Positions 1 through 7,973 are shown, counted from the stretch's first letter. The stretch is 20,147 nt of DNA from Pseudomonadota bacterium (GCA_023428425.1 JAEYYP010000357.1:1-20147); one strand, 5' to 3'. Numbers and translations: made by a program. Notes: generated by a model from the letters alone, not told the origin.

Positions 1-126
1 GCGCAGCAACCCGCCGCCGCCGAGCACGAGGCTCGCCAGCCAGCCCGCGACGAGGCCGATGGCGAGGAACACGAGCAGCGGCGTGATGTCGTTCGGCAGG
101 CCGGGAATGTCGGCGGGTGGGATCAT
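1..126 (-). CDS. GlsB/YeaQ/YmgE-family small membrane protein, N-terminal part (cut by window edge)
   Basis: Only the first 42 codons are in the window. The ATG is at 126-124, with GAGGAC upstream on the minus strand as a plausible ribosome binding site. Residues 1-16 are a short proline-rich lead, followed by a hydrophobic helix with the glycine pattern IGLVAGWLASLVLGGGG. That pattern resembles the first helix of the transglycosylase-associated (GlsB/YeaQ/YmgE) family of small inner-membrane proteins, often linked to stress. The gene starts 10 bp after the lpdA stop on the same strand, so it is probably the last or next gene of the pdh transcript. The family call rests on one helix and is tentative. 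Confidence 0.6.
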   Translation of the reverse strand, partial: MIPPADIPGLPNDITPLLVFLAIGLVAGWLASLVLGGGGLLR

Positions 127-136
127 CGCAACGTCC

Positions 137-1579
137 TCAGATGTTCAGTGCACGACCATAGGCGTCGAGCACCGATTCCTTCATCGTTTCCGAGAGAGTC
201 GGGTGCGGGAAGATCGTGTGCATCAGGTCTTCCTCGGTGGTCTCGAGGCCCATGGCGACGACAAAGCCCTGGATCAGTTCGGTGACTTCCGCACCCACCA
301 TGTGGGCGCCGAGCAGTTCGCCGGTCTTGGCGTCGAAGATGGTCTTCACGAGCCCTTCCGGCTCGCCGAGCGCAATCGCCTTGCCGTTGCCGACGAAGGG
401 GAAGCGGCCGACCTTGATCTCGCGGCCAGCTTCCTTGGCCTTGGCTTCGGTCAGGCCGACACTGGCGACCTGGGGCTCGCAATAGGTGCAGCCGGGGACC
501 TTGGTCTTGTCGAGGCCATGCACGCCCTTGAGGCCGGCGATGGTTTCAACGGTGATGACGGCCTCGTGCTCGGCCTTATGGGCCAGCATCGGCGGGCCGG
601 CGACGTCGCCGATCGCCCAGACGCCCGGCACGTTGGTGCGGCCATAGTGGTCGATAACGATGGCGCCGCGATCGATCTTCACGCCGAGCTTTTCCAGCCC
701 GAGATTTTCGGAGTTGCACTGCACGCCGACAGCCGAGATCAGCTTCTCGCCGGCGATCTGCTGTTTGGACCCATCCTTGAGCTCGACATGGGCGACGACG
801 CCGTCCTTGGTCTTGTCGACCTTGGCTACCTTGGCGTCGGTCAGGATCTTGATGCCGCGCTTTTCGAAGCGCTTGCGTACATGCGCAGCGATCTCGGCAT
901 CCTCGACCGGCAGCACCTGCGGCAAGAGTTCGATCACCGTCACCTCGGCACCCATCGAGCGGTAGAAGCTGGCGAACTCCATGCCGATGGCGCCCGAGCC
1001 CATGATAACGAGCGATTTCGGGAACTTGGCCGGCTTCATCGCCTCGAAATAGGTCCAGATCTTCTCGCCATCGGGCTCGATGCCAGGCAGGACGCGCGGC
1101 CGCGCGCCGGTGGCGATGATGATGTTTTTCGCCTTGTAGGTGCCCTCGCCGAGCGCGTTCTTGGGGATCGGGCCCTGCGGCTGGACGATCTGCTTCTTGG
1201 TCGGCGCGACCTTGATCTCGGTCGGCGAGGTCAGCACGGCCTCGCCCCAGATGATGTCGACCTTGTTCTTCTTCATGAGGAACTGGACGCCATTGTTCAT
1301 CTGCGCAGCGATGCCGCGCGAGCGTTTGACGATGGCTTCGAGGTCGAAACCGAACTTGTCGGCGGTGAGGCCGTAGTCCTTGGCATGGATCATGTGGCCA
1401 TAGACCTCGGCGGTGCGGAGCAGCGCCTTTGTCGGGATGCAGCCCCAGTTCGAGCAGATGCCGGCCATGTGCTCGCGCTCGACGATGGCGGTTTTCATGC
1501 CGAGCTGCGCAGCACGGATCGCCGCGATGTAGCCGCCGGGGCCGGCGCCGATGACGATGAGGTCGTAGTTGTCAGCCAT
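137..1579 (-). CDS. lpdA: Dihydrolipoyl dehydrogenase (E3 of pyruvate dehydrogenase)
   Basis: 480 residues, the usual E3 length. It re-oxidises the dihydrolipoyl groups of the complex with FAD and passes electrons to NAD+. The FAD-binding GAGPGG is at 11-16. The redox disulfide lies in the helix motif CSNWGCIPTK with Cys42 and Cys47. A second Rossmann motif (GSGAIGMEFASF) binds NAD, and the C-terminal catalytic pair is in HPTLSE, His459 and Glu464. The variant AGICSNWGC, in place of the more common GGTCLNVGC, is as I recall typical of the pdh-operon E3 of rhizobia-like bacteria. The ATG is preceded by GAAGG-type purines. It lies 49 bp downstream of the SGNH hydrolase gene and is the last catalytic gene of the pdh operon, which supports a role in PDH rather than in the 2-oxoglutarate complex. 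Confidence 0.96.
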   Translation of the reverse strand: MADNYDLIVIGAGPGGYIAAIRAAQLGMKTAIVEREHMAGICSNWGCIPTKALLRTAEVYGHMIHAKDYGLTADKFGFDLEAIVKRSRGIAAQMNNGVQFLMKKNKVDIIWGEAVLTSPTEIKVAPTKKQIVQPQGPIPKNALGEGTYKAKNIIIATGARPRVLPGIEPDGEKIWTYFEAMKPAKFPKSLVIMGSGAIGMEFASFYRSMGAEVTVIELLPQVLPVEDAEIAAHVRKRFEKRGIKILTDAKVAKVDKTKDGVVAHVELKDGSKQQIAGEKLISAVGVQCNSENLGLEKLGVKIDRGAIVIDHYGRTNVPGVWAIGDVAGPPMLAHKAEHEAVITVETIAGLKGVHGLDKTKVPGCTYCEPQVASVGLTEAKAKEAGREIKVGRFPFVGNGKAIALGEPEGLVKTIFDAKTGELLGAHMVGAEVTELIQGFVVAMGLETTEEDLMHTIFPHPTLSETMKESVLDAYGRALNI

Positions 1580-1628
1580 GGGCTTGCCTTCCGTCTTGAA
1601 TGCGTTCGAGGCTTGCGCCCCGCTTGGC

Positions 1629-2276
1629 CTAGAGGCCCAGAACCTGCTTCACCAGCGGCACGAGGCCGGTGCCGATCGCGCGGGTATTGGCCGGGTCGAG
1701 GTGAATACCGTCGGCCTTCGAGGTCGTTGCCACGGTGCCGGCATCGAAGAAATGCACCTTCTGCTCGTCGGCGCGCTTCTTGTACTGGCTCGCGAAATCG
1801 ACCGACGTTGCGATCGCCTCATGCGGGCCGAAGTGGTCCATCATATCGGCCCAGTCACCCAGGATGATCGGCGGCGGGGACACGAGGATGATCTCCGGTA
1901 CCGCCAGCATCCTTCCAGCGTAGTGTCCGCGGATGATCTGCACGAGCCGCGCCATGCCCCGCCCCGCCTCGTTGGCGGTGCGGCCATGGAACGGCTTGAT
2001 GTCGTTGGTGCCGAGCATGATGATGATCAGGTCGAGCGGCGAGTGGCTTTCGAGCAGCGTCGGCAGCACACGGGCGCCATTGCGATCAGCGTTGGCGAAC
2101 CAGTCGTCGTGCACGGTGGTGCGACCGCCCAGCCCCTCCGCAATCACACGCGCGGCGCCGCCAAGGCCCTGCTCTAGCGCCGTCGGCCAGCGATCCTCAT
2201 AAGGATGACGCGGTCCACCCGGGATGGGATTGGCGCCAAAGGTCAGGCTGTCGCCATAAGCGAGAATGGTCTTCAT
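1629..2276 (-). CDS. SGNH/GDSL-family hydrolase (esterase/lipase type)
   Basis: 215 residues with the classic SGNH blocks. Block I is AYGDSLTFG with nucleophile Ser10, block III is GTNDIKP with the oxyanion Asn, and block V is DGIHL with Asp189 and His192 completing the triad. There is no signal peptide, so it is probably cytoplasmic. Proteins of this look are annotated as arylesterases or lipolytic enzymes; the substrate cannot be read from the sequence. The ATG has GGGAG seven or so bases upstream. It sits 16 bp after pdhC and 49 bp before lpdA on the same strand, inside the pdh operon. One guess is that it clears a side-product ester or thioester, but nothing in the sequence proves that. 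Confidence 0.9.
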   Translation of the reverse strand: MKTILAYGDSLTFGANPIPGGPRHPYEDRWPTALEQGLGGAARVIAEGLGGRTTVHDDWFANADRNGARVLPTLLESHSPLDLIIIMLGTNDIKPFHGRTANEAGRGMARLVQIIRGHYAGRMLAVPEIILVSPPPIILGDWADMMDHFGPHEAIATSVDFASQYKKRADEQKVHFFDAGTVATTSKADGIHLDPANTRAIGTGLVPLVKQVLGL

Positions 2277-2292
2277 CGACGTCTCCCAGATG

Positions 2293-3666
2293 TCAGGCCA
2301 GCATCATCACCGGAGTTTCGATCAGGCTCTTGAAGGCGGCGAGCAGTTCGGCGCCCAATGCTCCGTCCACCGCGCGGTGGTCGCAACTCAGGGTGACCGT
2401 CATGAAGTTGCCGGTCTTGATCTGGCCCTTCTCGACATAGACGCGCTCTTCGCCGGCTCCCACGGCGAGGATGGTGCCGTGCGGCGGGTTGATGACCGCC
2501 TGGAAGTTCTTGATGCCGAACATGCCGAGGTTGGAGACCGAGCTCGAGCCGCCCTGGTATTCCTGCGGTGCCAGCTTCTTGGAGCGGGCGCGGCCAGCGA
2601 GATCCTTCACCTCGTCCGAGATCTGCCGCAGCGACTTGGTATCGCAGGACTTGACCACCGGCGTGAACAGGCCGCCCGGCACTGACACGGCGACCGCCAC
2701 GTCAGCATGCTTGTGGTAGAGGATCGAGTCCCCGGCCCAGGTGGCGTTGGCTGCCGGCACCTTCATCAGCGCCGCGGCCCATGCCTTCATCACGAAGTCG
2801 TTGACCGAGAGCTTGTACTCCGGCTTGCCGTCCTTGGATTTCGGGGCCGCGAAGTTGATCTGCTCACGCGCCTCGAGGAGCGCGTCGATCTTGCAGTCGA
2901 GCGTCAGGTAGAAATGCGGAACGGTCTGCTTGGACTCGGTGAGGCGCGCCGCCACCACCTTGCGCATGCCGTCGTTCGGCACGAGCTCGTAGCTGCCCTC
3001 GGGGTAGAGAGCCAGCACCTGGGCCTTGGTCATGCCGCCAGCGAGCGCAGCGCCACCAGCCGGGGCGGCAGCGGCCGGAGCGGGTGCCGCCTTCAGCGGG
3101 GTCTTGCCGGATTTGGCGCTTTCGACGTCCGACTTCACGACGCGGCCATGCGGGCCGGTGCCGGAAATTGCGGAAAGCTCGATTCCGGCTTCCCTGGCGA
3201 GACGCTTGGCCAACGGCGAAGCGAAAACGCGGGCGCCGTTGGCCGCAGGCGCCGGAGCGGCTGCGGGCTTCGGAGCGGGAACCGGGGCAACGGCCGAGCC
3301 GGTGGTCGCGGTCGGCATCTGGGCTGCGGGAGCAGCCTCGGCCTTCGGCGCCTCGGTCTTTGCCGGCTCAGGAGCCTTGGCGGCAGGAGCCGGAGCGTCG
3401 GTCTTGATGTCGCCGGCACTTTCGCCATCGGCGAGGATCACGGCGATGACGGCGTTGACCTTCACCCCTTCGGTGCCCTCGGGCACCACGATCTTGCCGA
3501 CGATACCTTCGTCGATCGACTCGACTTCCATCGTCGCCTTGTCGGTCTCGATTTCAGCGATCACGTCACCGGACGAAACCTTGTCGCCCTCCCTGACGTG
3601 CCACTTCGCGAGCTTGCCCTCTTCCATCGTGGGAGAGAGCGCGGGCATGGTGATGTTGATGCTCAT
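2293..3666 (-). CDS. pdhC: Dihydrolipoamide acetyltransferase, E2 core of pyruvate dehydrogenase
   Basis: 457 residues. A single lipoyl domain occupies about 1-78, with lipoyl-lysine Lys43 in EIETDKATMEVES. A long Ala/Pro linker (about 88-145) leads to the peripheral subunit-binding domain (about 147-182, VFASPLAKRLAREAG...GPHGRV). A second linker precedes the catalytic acetyltransferase domain, which ends with SCDHRAVDGALGAELL carrying catalytic His430 and Asp434. It transfers acetyl groups from E1 to CoA and forms the core of the complex. One lipoyl domain here plus one on the E1-beta subunit is the alphaproteobacterial arrangement. Its ATG lies 6 bp after the cytosine deaminase stop, so translational coupling is likely. 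Confidence 0.97.
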   Translation of the reverse strand: MSINITMPALSPTMEEGKLAKWHVREGDKVSSGDVIAEIETDKATMEVESIDEGIVGKIVVPEGTEGVKVNAVIAVILADGESAGDIKTDAPAPAAKAPEPAKTEAPKAEAAPAAQMPTATTGSAVAPVPAPKPAAAPAPAANGARVFASPLAKRLAREAGIELSAISGTGPHGRVVKSDVESAKSGKTPLKAAPAPAAAAPAGGAALAGGMTKAQVLALYPEGSYELVPNDGMRKVVAARLTESKQTVPHFYLTLDCKIDALLEAREQINFAAPKSKDGKPEYKLSVNDFVMKAWAAALMKVPAANATWAGDSILYHKHADVAVAVSVPGGLFTPVVKSCDTKSLRQISDEVKDLAGRARSKKLAPQEYQGGSSSVSNLGMFGIKNFQAVINPPHGTILAVGAGEERVYVEKGQIKTGNFMTVTLSCDHRAVDGALGAELLAAFKSLIETPVMMLA

Positions 3667-3672
3667 GGTGCC

Positions 3673-4122
3673 TTACTCGCCGATATCTTCGTTCCAGAGT
3701 TCCGGATGCTTCGCGATGAAGTCGGCCATCATGTGTTCGCAGCGCTCCTCGTGGTAGTCGACCACGTCGACGCCTGCGAGCGTCATGACATCCTGGAAGC
3801 CTTTGAAATTCTTGCTCTCCGCCACCACCACGCGGGAGATGCCGAACTGGATGATGGTGCCGGTGCACATCATGCAGGGGCTGAGCGTGGTGTAGCAGGT
3901 GACGTCCTTGTAGGTCCGCTGCCGGCCGGCGTTCTGGATCGCGTCCATCTCGCCGTGCAGGATCGGATCACCCTTCTGCACCCGCCGGTTGTGCCCGCGA
4001 CCAATGATCTCGCCATTGCGCACGAGCACCGACCCGATCGGAATGCCACCCTCGCGAAGCCCCTGCTGGGCCTCCTCGTAGGCGGCATCCAGGAATTTCT
4101 GGTCGTCGGCCGGGATGCTCAT
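3673..4122 (-). CDS. Cytosine deaminase of the yeast Fcy1 type (zinc-dependent CDA fold)
   Basis: 149 residues of the cytidine-deaminase fold. Zinc ligands are His56 and the two cysteines of SPCMMC (Cys83, Cys86), with proton-shuttling Glu58 in HGE. Rather than TadA, it follows yeast cytosine deaminase (recalled from memory) along its whole length: AYEEA, EGGIPIG, GRGHNRR, QKGDPILHGE, YTTLSPC and NFK. The last seven residues WNEDIGE parallel yeast WFEDIGE, so Trp143 and Asp146 would match yeast Trp152 and Asp155, which line the base pocket. The likely reaction is cytosine to uracil; a related free-base substrate such as isocytosine is possible. Bacterial CodA, a TIM-barrel amidohydrolase, is unrelated. 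It sits between pdhB (2 bp gap) and pdhC (6 bp gap), clearly co-transcribed. Confidence 0.8.
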   Translation of the reverse strand: MSIPADDQKFLDAAYEEAQQGLREGGIPIGSVLVRNGEIIGRGHNRRVQKGDPILHGEMDAIQNAGRQRTYKDVTCYTTLSPCMMCTGTIIQFGISRVVVAESKNFKGFQDVMTLAGVDVVDYHEERCEHMMADFIAKHPELWNEDIGE

Positions 4123-4124
4123 CC

Positions 4125-5513
4125 TCAGCTCCGATATGTCACGGCATTCACCGCCGCGATCACTTCGTCGACGTTCGGCAGCGCCAGCTTTTCGAGGTTG
4201 GCGGCGTAGGGCATCGGCACGTCCTTGCCGGTGACGCGGAGCGGCGGGGCGTCGAGGTAGTCGAAGGCCTCGGCGGTCACCACGGCGGCGAGTTCGGCAC
4301 CGATGCCGCCCTGCGGCCAGCCTTCTTCGACGGTCACGAGGCGGCCGGTATTCTTCACCGACTCGACCACGGTTTTGGTGTCCATCGGACGCAACGTCCG
4401 GAGGTCGATGAGTTCGACGTCGACGCCGGCCGCGACGAGCTTCTCGGTGGCCTGGGTTGCGTAGCGCATGCCCATCGAGAACGACACGATGGTCACGTCC
4501 TTGCCCGGTCGCGCGATGCGCGCCTTGCCGATCGGCAGTACGAAGTCGTCGACCTTGGGCACGAGGCCGGTCGAGCCGTAGAGGATCTCGTTTTCGAGGA
4601 AGACGACCGGGGTGTTCGAGCGGATCGCCGCTTTCAGCAGGCCCTTGGCATCAGCCGCAGAGAACGGCGCCACGACATGCAGGCCCGGCACATGGCTGTA
4701 CCACGCCGAGTAGTCCTGGCTGTGCTGCGCACCGACACGCGCCGCAGCGCCATTCGGGCCGCGGAACACGATCGGTGCCGACACCTGGCCGCCCGACATG
4801 TAGAGCTGCTTGGCGGCCGAGTTGATGATCTGGTCGATCGCCTGCATGGCGAAATTCCAGGTCATGAACTCGACGATAGGCCGCAACCCGGCGAAAGCCG
4901 CGCCCACGGCGAGACCGGCGAAGCCATGCTCGGTGATCGGCGTATCGACGACGCGCTGCGGTCCGAATTCCTGCAGCAAGCCCTGCGAAACCTTGTAGGC
5001 ACCCTGGTACTCGGCCACCTCCTCGCCCATGAGGAAGATGTCCTTGTCGCGGCGCATCTCTACGGCCATCGCCTCGTTCAGCGCCTGGCGCACGGTCATC
5101 TCGACCATCTCGACGCCGGCTGGCAGGTCGGGGTCGGCAGCCGCCTCGAACTTCGGCGCCGCCGGAGCGGCAGCAACAGATGGGGCGGCATCGGCGGCCT
5201 TCTCGGCGGCCACTACGGGCGCCTCGGCTGGCTCGGGCGCGGTCTTGGCCACGGGCGGCGCGTCGAGGGTTTCACCCTCGGCCTGCACCTGCGCGATCGG
5301 CTCGTTTACCTTCACACCTTCGGTGCCCTCAGGCACGAGGATCTTCACAACCTTGCCCGAGTCGACGCTCTCGACTTCCATGGTGGCCTTGTCGGTCTCG
5401 ATTTCGGCCAGCACATCGCCGGGCTTGACCGTGTCGCCTTCCTTGACAAGCCATTTCGACAGTTTGCCCTCTTCCATGGTCGGCGAGAGGGCGGGCATCA
5501 GGATCGTTGGCAT
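4125..5513 (-). CDS. pdhB: Pyruvate dehydrogenase E1 beta subunit with N-terminal lipoyl domain
   Basis: 462 residues, about 130 longer than a plain E1-beta. A lipoyl domain (about 1-78, lipoyl-lysine Lys42 in EIETDKATMEVES) and an Ala/Glu/Pro linker (about 80-130) precede the transketolase-like pyrimidine domain, which contains GEEVAEYQGAYKVSQGL at 163-179, and the C-terminal transketolase domain. With PdhA it decarboxylates pyruvate on thiamine diphosphate and reductively acetylates lipoyl groups. The lipoyl fusion is known in alphaproteobacterial PdhB proteins. The ATG has GGAG seven bases upstream. It lies 71 bp after a small membrane-protein gene rather than directly after pdhA, an unusual spacing for an alpha/beta pair. 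Confidence 0.97.
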   Translation of the reverse strand: MPTILMPALSPTMEEGKLSKWLVKEGDTVKPGDVLAEIETDKATMEVESVDSGKVVKILVPEGTEGVKVNEPIAQVQAEGETLDAPPVAKTAPEPAEAPVVAAEKAADAAPSVAAAPAAPKFEAAADPDLPAGVEMVEMTVRQALNEAMAVEMRRDKDIFLMGEEVAEYQGAYKVSQGLLQEFGPQRVVDTPITEHGFAGLAVGAAFAGLRPIVEFMTWNFAMQAIDQIINSAAKQLYMSGGQVSAPIVFRGPNGAAARVGAQHSQDYSAWYSHVPGLHVVAPFSAADAKGLLKAAIRSNTPVVFLENEILYGSTGLVPKVDDFVLPIGKARIARPGKDVTIVSFSMGMRYATQATEKLVAAGVDVELIDLRTLRPMDTKTVVESVKNTGRLVTVEEGWPQGGIGAELAAVVTAEAFDYLDAPPLRVTGKDVPMPYAANLEKLALPNVDEVIAAVNAVTYRS

Positions 5514-5584
5514 CTTCGTGCTCCGCAGAGGGGCGATCAGGCGGCAGGTCCGCCCAGGAGTTTAGGACAACGCGGGCGTGGCCG

Positions 5585-5860
5585 TCAGCCGAACCGGCGC
5601 CAGAGGAGAATTACGACGAGGGCGACCAGCGCCAGCACCAAGGCGATGCGCGCGAGCCGGAACCAGAGCGGATACCGCCCGCCGCTGCGCGCCTCGGCTT
5701 CCACCATGGCGCGGCGCGTCTGCGGCCAGTCCTCGATGAACTGCGCGATGCGGCGAAAGCTGGCGATGATCGTGCGACCCGTCCACCAGAAGTAGCCGAG
5801 GAACAACGCTGCCACCGCGATAGCCAGCAACCAGACGAACCAGTCCACCTGCATCGTCAT
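5585..5860 (-). CDS. Small membrane protein with two predicted helices, function unknown
   Basis: 91 residues. A hydrophobic helix at about 6-26 is followed by a charged, amphipathic stretch of about 40 residues (rich in Arg, Gln and Glu), then a second helix at about 68-86 and a basic tail RRFG. I do not recognise a family. The start at 5860 has only a weak GGGA upstream; a second ATG two codons later is equally possible. It lies in the pdh operon between another two-helix protein (36 bp gap) and pdhB (71 bp gap). Its layout, helix - soluble loop - helix, is the same as its neighbour's, which suggests the two may be partners or distant paralogs; that is inference. Confidence 0.65.
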   Translation of the reverse strand: MTMQVDWFVWLLAIAVAALFLGYFWWTGRTIIASFRRIAQFIEDWPQTRRAMVEAEARSGGRYPLWFRLARIALVLALVALVVILLWRRFG

Positions 5861-5896
5861 GCTGGGCGCGTCCCGCCATGTTGAGCGTTTCCACCA

Positions 5897-6190
5897 TCAG
5901 GCAGCGTTCCCGGTGGCAAGATTCAGAAGCACCACCACTATCAAACCACCGACGCAGGCGGCGAACAGGCCGACGCTCTTGCGAAAGGTCTCTATCGCCG
6001 GTGCAGCCGTCTCGTCGATGCGGCTGCGTACGGCGGGATAGTTCAGACTCCACAGTTCCAGCGCGGCCTTGCTGCCCTGCCCCGCCGGCGCGGCGCGCCA
6101 GACACGGGCAAAGCTCAGGGCGATGCGCACGAAAGCGAAGGCCGCCACCAGCCAGACCAGCAGCCCGATGGTGAAGATGACCCCCGTCAT
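5897..6190 (-). CDS. Small membrane protein with two predicted helices, overlaps pdhA stop
   Basis: 97 residues from the ATG at 6190-6188. That codon overlaps the pdhA TGA at 6189-6187 as ATGA, so translation is probably coupled to pdhA; this decides the start over longer upstream readings, which would run through pdhA. The first helix is at about 3-24 (GVIFTIGLLVWLVAAFAFV), followed by a soluble region of about 45 residues (FARVWRAAP...NYPAVRSRIDETAAPAIETF) and a second helix at about 72-90. There are no cysteines or obvious catalytic residues except one Cys in the second helix. I do not recognise the family. Conserved coupling to a pdh subunit would suggest a membrane-linked accessory role, but no function can be assigned. 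Confidence 0.72.
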   Translation of the reverse strand: MTGVIFTIGLLVWLVAAFAFVRIALSFARVWRAAPAGQGSKAALELWSLNYPAVRSRIDETAAPAIETFRKSVGLFAACVGGLIVVVLLNLATGNAA

Positions 6191-7197
6191 GCCGCGTAGA
6201 TGTCCGTCCACAGTTCCGACGCTGCCGGCTCGGGATCGGTCGTGGCGAAATCGGCGGCCTCGGTGACGATGGCGCGGATTTCGGTCTCGACTTCCTTCAG
6301 CCATTCCTCGGTGCCGTAGCGCTTTTCGAGGATGCGGTTCTTCACCTGCTCGATCGGGTCGCGCTCGGCGCGCATGGTCGCCACTTCGTCCTTGCTGCGA
6401 TACTTCGCCGGGTCGGACATGGAGTGGCCACGGTAGCGGTAGGTCTGCATCTCGAGGATGTAGGGCCCCTTGCCGGAGCGGGCATGCTCGATCGCGCGCT
6501 TGGCCGCATCATGCACCAGGCGGACGTCCATGCCGTCCACCTGCTCGCCGTCGATGCCGAAGGAAAGGCCGCGCTTGGAGAAATCGCCCTGCGCCGTCGC
6601 ACGATCAACCGAAGTGCCCATGGCATAGCGGTTGTTCTCGATCACGTAGACCACCGGCAGGTTCCAGAGCTTCGCCATGTTGAAGCTCTCGTAGACCTGG
6701 CCCTGGTTGGCCGCGCCGTCGCCAAAATACGAGATCGAAACGGTGCCGTCACCGCGGTACTTGGAGGCAAAGGCCAGGCCCGTTCCGAGCGCCACCTGCG
6801 CCCCGACGATGCCGTTGCCGCCGTAGAAGCGATGCTCGTTGGAGAACATGTGCATCGAGCCGCCTTTGCCCTTGGACAGGCCGCCCTGCCGTCCCGTGAG
6901 TTCAGCCATCACGCCCTTGGGGTCGAGCCCCATCACCAGCATGTGGCCGTGATCGCGGTAGCCGGTGATCTGGGCGTGCTCGCCCTTCTTGGAGGCCATG
7001 GTGATAGCGGTCACCACTGCTTCCTGGCCGATATACAGGTGGCAGAAGCCGCCGATCAGGCCCATGCCGTACATCTGGCCGGCCTTCTCCTCGAAGCGGC
7101 GGATGAGCAGCATTTCGCGATAAGCGGAGAGTTCCTGTTCCTTGGTCAGTTCGGGGACATTGGACTGGGCCTGTTTGGCCACCGCTTTACGCGCCAT
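6187..7197 (-). CDS. pdhA: Pyruvate dehydrogenase E1 alpha subunit
   Basis: 336 residues from the ATG at 7197, which has GGAG seven bases upstream (CCGGAGCGATTGC). A GTG ten codons further up lacks such a site and was not chosen. The thiamine-diphosphate/Mg motif runs from GDG at 159-161 to NN at 188-189. The GGFCHLYIGQEA segment (about 49-60) and the phosphorylation-loop-like YRYRGHSMSDPAKYRS are standard for E1-alpha. It forms the alpha2beta2 E1 with PdhB and starts the decarboxylation of pyruvate. The 110 bp upstream of it (7198-7307) is the longest gap in the pdh region and is the likely promoter site, although I see no convincing -35/-10 pair there. Confidence 0.97.
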   Translation of the reverse strand: MARKAVAKQAQSNVPELTKEQELSAYREMLLIRRFEEKAGQMYGMGLIGGFCHLYIGQEAVVTAITMASKKGEHAQITGYRDHGHMLVMGLDPKGVMAELTGRQGGLSKGKGGSMHMFSNEHRFYGGNGIVGAQVALGTGLAFASKYRGDGTVSISYFGDGAANQGQVYESFNMAKLWNLPVVYVIENNRYAMGTSVDRATAQGDFSKRGLSFGIDGEQVDGMDVRLVHDAAKRAIEHARSGKGPYILEMQTYRYRGHSMSDPAKYRSKDEVATMRAERDPIEQVKNRILEKRYGTEEWLKEVETEIRAIVTEAADFATTDPEPAASELWTDIYAA

Positions 7198-7307
7198 GCA
7201 ATCGCTCCGGAATCTGGGCCGCGGCACACACAGGCCGCGTATCGAAACACTCTACCCCAAAATCGCAGAAGTTGCGAATCCCGCGTTTGCGCGAGGAAAC
7301 GCTGCTA

Positions 7308-7703
7308 TCAGTCTATGCCTCTTTCGATTTCTACGCTTAACTCGCTTGTGGTTGATGCGGCTCCTGAACCGAAAAGCGGTTTACCGGTAGCTGGGTTGAC
7401 CATCACCACGTAGTCGTCCGGTTCAGACATCGACAGCAATGCCCTGGCTCGCTCCGACACCAGGTCTGGATCGAGGCTCGACGACTTGAAGAGCGAAATC
7501 CGGTGCCGGTACGACTCGATCTCGGCGCCGAGGGCCGCCGACGTGGCGCCCAACTCCTCAATCTCCTTTTCCAGCACGTCCTGGCTGTCGATGCCGAACT
7601 GCCCGGTGAAGAAGGAGTAGCCGAGGTAGCCCTGGAAGGCGATCAGGATCAGCGTGATGCCGAGATGGCGCCAGAAGGCCGGGCGTTTTAGACGGGTAGA
7701 CAT
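7308..7703 (-). CDS. Septum formation initiator protein, FtsB/DivIC family
   Basis: 131 residues from the ATG at 7703; an in-frame TTG ten codons upstream was rejected. There is a short basic cytoplasmic head (1-12) and a transmembrane helix at about 13-33. A predicted coiled coil follows at about 41-73 (LEKEIEELGATSAALGAEIESYRHRISLF, heptad-like). The family-typical block is DPDLVSERARALL...PDDYVV (about 78-100). A glycine/serine tail ends the protein. FtsB-type proteins bridge FtsL and FtsQ in the divisome at mid-cell. Position between enolase and pdhA is common in alphaproteobacteria. The ribosome binding site is weak (CGAGAT). The symbol ftsB would be reasonable but is left out because the family is divergent. 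Confidence 0.88.
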   Translation of the reverse strand: MSTRLKRPAFWRHLGITLILIAFQGYLGYSFFTGQFGIDSQDVLEKEIEELGATSAALGAEIESYRHRISLFKSSSLDPDLVSERARALLSMSEPDDYVVMVNPATGKPLFGSGAASTTSELSVEIERGID

Positions 7704-7965
7704 TGGGCAATCTCGCGAAGCGACGCCGCACAATAGACAACGGCCACTTAACAGGCGGTTGTGATCTGGCTGGTCAGTCGGCCATCCCGATCACGACCTT
7801 GCCGATCGCCAGCCCGCTGCCGAGCCGCGCCAGCGCTCGGGCGCCGTCTTCCAGTGGCCAAAGCGTGTCGATGATCGGCTCGAGGCGGCCCGATATGCAA
7901 CGGCGGGCGAGCTCCATATTGTCAGCGTTGGACGGCCGGTACCGTAGGAGGCTCATGTGCTGGCC

Positions 7966-7973
7966 CCGCTTCC
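7966..7973 (+). repeat. Left inverted repeat of the flipped segment (CCGCTTCC)
   Basis: Exact 8-bp match to the reverse complement of 8157-8164. The similarity does not extend: the next four bases outward and inward on both sides do not pair. Such a short repeat fits a microhomology-driven inversion better than a classical recombinase site, though recombinase crossover cores can be this short. Confidence 0.8.

Noticed and set aside
59..1867. Long open frame of about 600 codons on the plus strand over lpdA
   Set aside because: It lies antisense to a clear lpdA, has biased composition from GC-rich codon shadows, and shows no domain or ribosome binding site.
3673..4122. Call as tRNA-specific adenosine deaminase TadA
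   Set aside because: The C-terminal half and WNEDIGE ending follow yeast cytosine deaminase rather than TadA.
2707..5795. Long plus-strand open frames opposite pdhC and pdhB
   Set aside because: His/Gly/Arg/Leu-rich translations typical of antisense frames in GC-rich genes; the minus-strand genes are unmistakable.
7198..7227. GTG at 7227 as the pdhA start
   Set aside because: The ATG at 7197 has a well-spaced GGAG; the ten extra residues have no ribosome binding site and do not fit the family.
7240..7305. Possible promoter for the pdh operon and a small CGCG hairpin
   Set aside because: The best -10 (TAGAGT) has only a poor -35 partner and the hairpin includes a wobble pair with no T-run, so neither is reported as a site.
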